In this document: positions 61,866-64,000 of the stretch, piece by piece
How the letters are laid out: every line of letters starts with the position of its first letter
Numbering within the stretch: position 1 is the first letter of the stretch
Source: JANNMJ01 sp031425525
GTDB taxonomy: Bacteria > Bacteroidota > Bacteroidia > Cytophagales > Hymenobacteraceae
Length of the DNA stretch: 64,000 nucleotides
Assembly (NCBI GenBank): GCA_031425525.1
Contig: JANPJM010000047.1
Span: forward strand, 1-64,000
Direction: 5' to 3'
Made by a program: the position numbers and the translations under genes
The notes under the pieces: model-generated
What the model saw: only the letters and a program-made list of their open reading frames with translations
What the model was told of the DNA's origin: nothing
Databases searched by the model: none

Positions 61866-64000
61866 ATGCAAAAAAAAACCACCCCCGCCGACCGCTCCGC
61901 TTCGCGTGAGTCCCAGTCGGACAAGCCGGCTAAGCCGGCGGGCGTAAGCCGCTCGCGCCGTCAGCCGGGCGCTACTACCGCCGAGCCGGCGCCCAAATCC
62001 GCCCCCATTCTCACCGAGCGCGCGGTGTTGCGTGCCTTCGCCGAAGAGGAGCCGGGCGAGCCTGTCACGTTCAAATCGTTGGCGCGCCGGCTGGCGCTGA
62101 CCACGAAAGCCGGCCGCCAAGCCCTTACCGATGAGCTGGCTGAACTGGCCCAGGCCGGTAAGCTGATTCAACTCGAAAACAACATTTATACCCTCCGCCC
62201 GCCCAGCAAATCGGCCGTTTTGCCCGATGTGCAGCACCGCCACCGGGTGCCGGGCAGCGGCGCCGACATCGTCACGGGCCGCGTCGATTTGGCGAATCAG
62301 AAGTTCGCCTTCGTCATCAGCGAAGAATCGGCGACGGATGTGCGCGTCTTCACCGACCGCCTGATGTTTGCGATGCAGGGCGATACCGTACGCGTGCGGC
62401 TGCGGCCTGAGCGCCGGCCCGACCCCCGCGCCGACCGCGGTGGGCGCGGCCGGGGGCGCGGCGACGACGATAACCGCCCGACCGGCGAGGTGATTGAGAT
62501 CGTCGAGCGCAAGCGCGAAACACTCGTTGGGCGCGTGGTGCGCGGCCAGTACGAAACCTTCGTGGTGCCCGATTTCCGGAAGTCGTACTTCGATGTCGTG
62601 GTCGATCCGAAAGATCTGAACGGCGCCAACGACGACGATAAAGTCCTCGTCCGCGTGACGCAGTGGCCCAACGATCCGGCGTTCGCGCCCGTCGGGGTCA
62701 TTCAGGAAGTGTTCGGGCCGGTAGGGCAGCACAATGCCGAGATGCACGCGATTCTGGCCGAGTTCGACTTGCCGAGCAATTTCCCCGAAGATGTGGAAGC
62801 CGAATCGGAAGTGATTTCGGAAGTGATTACGGAGGAAGAAATCGGCCGTCGCCGCGACTTCCGTGATGTACTTACCTTCACCATCGACCCCGCCGATGCC
62901 AAGGATTTCGACGATGCCCTCTCGCTTCGTCACTTATCGAATGGTCACGTGGAAATCGGCGTCCACATCGCCGACGTGACGCACTACGTCAAGCCCGGCT
63001 CGCGCCTCGAAGAAGAAGCTGAACGCCGGGCTACGTCGGTTTATCTCGTGGATCGAGTGGTGCCGATGCTCCCTGAACGCCTCTCCAACGGGCTTTGCTC
63101 ACTGCGGCCCAACGAGACGAAATGCACGTTCTCGGCGGTCTTCGAGCTGGACTTGAATGGCAAGCTGCACAACGAATGGTTTGGCCGCACGGTCATTCAT
63201 TCGGCCCGGCGGTTCTCTTACGAGGAGGCGCAGGAGCGCATCGAAACCGGCACCGGCGACCTCGCCGACGAGATCAACTTGCTCAACTCCATCGCTAAAA
63301 ACCTGCAGGCCGAACGCTTCCGCAAAGGCGCGATTTCGTTTGAAACTACGGAAGTGAAATTCCGCCTCGATGCTGAAGGCCGCCCTGTGTCGGTCTACGT
63401 TAAGGAGCGGAAGGATGCGCACAAGCTCATCGAGGAGTTTATGTTGATGGCGAATAAGCGCGTGGCCGAATTCGTGTTTCAGAAACGCAAGGGTGAGCCG
63501 CTCCCAATGGTGTACCGCGTCCACGATGCGCCTGATGAAGACCGTATGGGCACGTTCGCCAAGTTCGTCAATAAGTTTGGCTATAAGCTCGACCCGGAAG
63601 GCAACATTTCGGCGGAGCTGAACCGCCTGACCGAGAAATCGGCGGGCAAGCCGGAGGCCGATATGCTGCAAACCCTCGCGGTGCGTACGATGGCGAAGGC
63701 CATCTACACGACGCGTCCTGACGGCCATTTTGGACTCGCATTCGCTCATTATTCACACTTCACCTCGCCCATCCGGCGCTACCCCGATATGATGGCGCAC
63801 CGGTTGCTGGCGCGCTACCTCGACGGGGGCAACGCCGCCGAGAAAGAGGCTTTGGAGTTGCAATGCCGGCACGCGTCGGAGATGGAGAAACGCGCGGCCG
63901 ACGCCGAACGTGCTTCCATCAAGTACAAGCAGGTTGAGTACATGCAAGCTGCCATCGGGCAGGAGTTTACAGGCGTGGTTTCGGGCGTGACGGAGTGGGG
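61866..64000 (+). CDS. rnr: Ribonuclease R (C-terminus beyond window edge)
   Basis: ATG 61866 (MQKKTTPADRSASRESQSDK); 711 codons open to the window edge. A basic, low-complexity N-terminus (about 1-45) precedes a helix-turn-helix-like part, two cold-shock domains and the RNB domain. The RNB motif DPADAKDFDDALS (341-353) carries the four catalytic Asp; GVHIADVTHYVKPGS and AHYSHFTSPIRRYPDM are also present. The S1 domain is starting at the edge (EFTGVVSGVTEWG). RNase R degrades structured RNA 3'-5'. A run of 9 A follows the start codon and could be a slippage site. Confidence 0.96.
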   Translation, partial: MQKKTTPADRSASRESQSDKPAKPAGVSRSRRQPGATTAEPAPKSAPILTERAVLRAFAEEEPGEPVTFKSLARRLALTTKAGRQALTDELAELAQAGKLIQLENNIYTLRPPSKSAVLPDVQHRHRVPGSGADIVTGRVDLANQKFAFVISEESATDVRVFTDRLMFAMQGDTVRVRLRPERRPDPRADRGGRGRGRGDDDNRPTGEVIEIVERKRETLVGRVVRGQYETFVVPDFRKSYFDVVVDPKDLNGANDDDKVLVRVTQWPNDPAFAPVGVIQEVFGPVGQHNAEMHAILAEFDLPSNFPEDVEAESEVISEVITEEEIGRRRDFRDVLTFTIDPADAKDFDDALSLRHLSNGHVEIGVHIADVTHYVKPGSRLEEEAERRATSVYLVDRVVPMLPERLSNGLCSLRPNETKCTFSAVFELDLNGKLHNEWFGRTVIHSARRFSYEEAQERIETGTGDLADEINLLNSIAKNLQAERFRKGAISFETTEVKFRLDAEGRPVSVYVKERKDAHKLIEEFMLMANKRVAEFVFQKRKGEPLPMVYRVHDAPDEDRMGTFAKFVNKFGYKLDPEGNISAELNRLTEKSAGKPEADMLQTLAVRTMAKAIYTTRPDGHFGLAFAHYSHFTSPIRRYPDMMAHRLLARYLDGGNAAEKEALELQCRHASEMEKRAADAERASIKYKQVEYMQAAIGQEFTGVVSGVTEW

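Overview
The window comes from a GC-rich member of the Bacteroidota, most likely Cytophagales and probably close to Hymenobacteraceae (genus not provable from sequence alone). Reasons: a type IX secretion/gliding pair (PorP/SprF-like protein followed by a GldJ-type lipoprotein), phylum-typical proteins (DUF4175, an SbsA-type Ig-like lipoprotein with the PPDGGERDTRAP start, AsmA-like, MMPL-type exporter, GH3-like), Bacteroidota-style -7 promoter elements (TAnnTTTG) and very few Shine-Dalgarno sequences. It is chromosomal housekeeping DNA with little mobile material: only the end of an IS5-family element at the left edge and one decayed toxin gene.

Layout. 1-20.7 kb, mostly minus strand: IS end, radical SAM/SPASM protein, Cys-less TlpA-like protein, radA, GH3-like enzyme, lptB, a small plus-strand island of unknown envelope proteins (7.4-9.8 kb), a TPR protein, a membrane glycosyltransferase plus a GT2 partner, a DPP-IV-type peptidase, a FadL-like outer-membrane protein and a Gly/Tyr-rich lipoprotein. 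21-29.3 kb, plus strand: proS, an ECF sigma factor with a putative anti-sigma/TonB fusion, fumC, a TetR repressor with a clear operator and an SDR enzyme, a DgkA-like kinase and a DinB-family protein. 29.4-36.5 kb: AsmA-like protein and a small membrane protein (minus), porP-gldJ (plus), comF (minus). 36.7-49.1 kb, plus strand: xth, DUF4175, GHKL ATPase, ybeY, mnmG, a methyltransferase, an Ig-like lipoprotein, a 480-bp gene-free region that looks like a replication origin, and DUF4385. 49.3-64 kb: phosphate transporter (minus), then glyS, a DUF433/DUF5615 toxin-antitoxin remnant, an MMPL exporter, ileS, lspA, a double ABC ATPase and the start of rnr.

Two things stand out. First, 47.63-48.02 kb holds about ten DnaA-box-like 9-mers around an A/T-rich tract, and 5.4 kb away, upstream of mnmG (gidA), lie two CACGTG-centred sites resembling ParB-binding parS; together they suggest the chromosomal oriC region. 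Second, many intergenic gaps are filled from stop codon to start codon by short tandem repeats of period 7, 8, 9 or 10 bp, often as an inverted pair able to form a long hairpin. Two such tracts also lie in frame inside genes (a glycosyltransferase loop and the linker of a double ABC ATPase). Several unrelated REP-like palindromes are scattered as well. No phage, CRISPR array, tRNA or rRNA gene was found.
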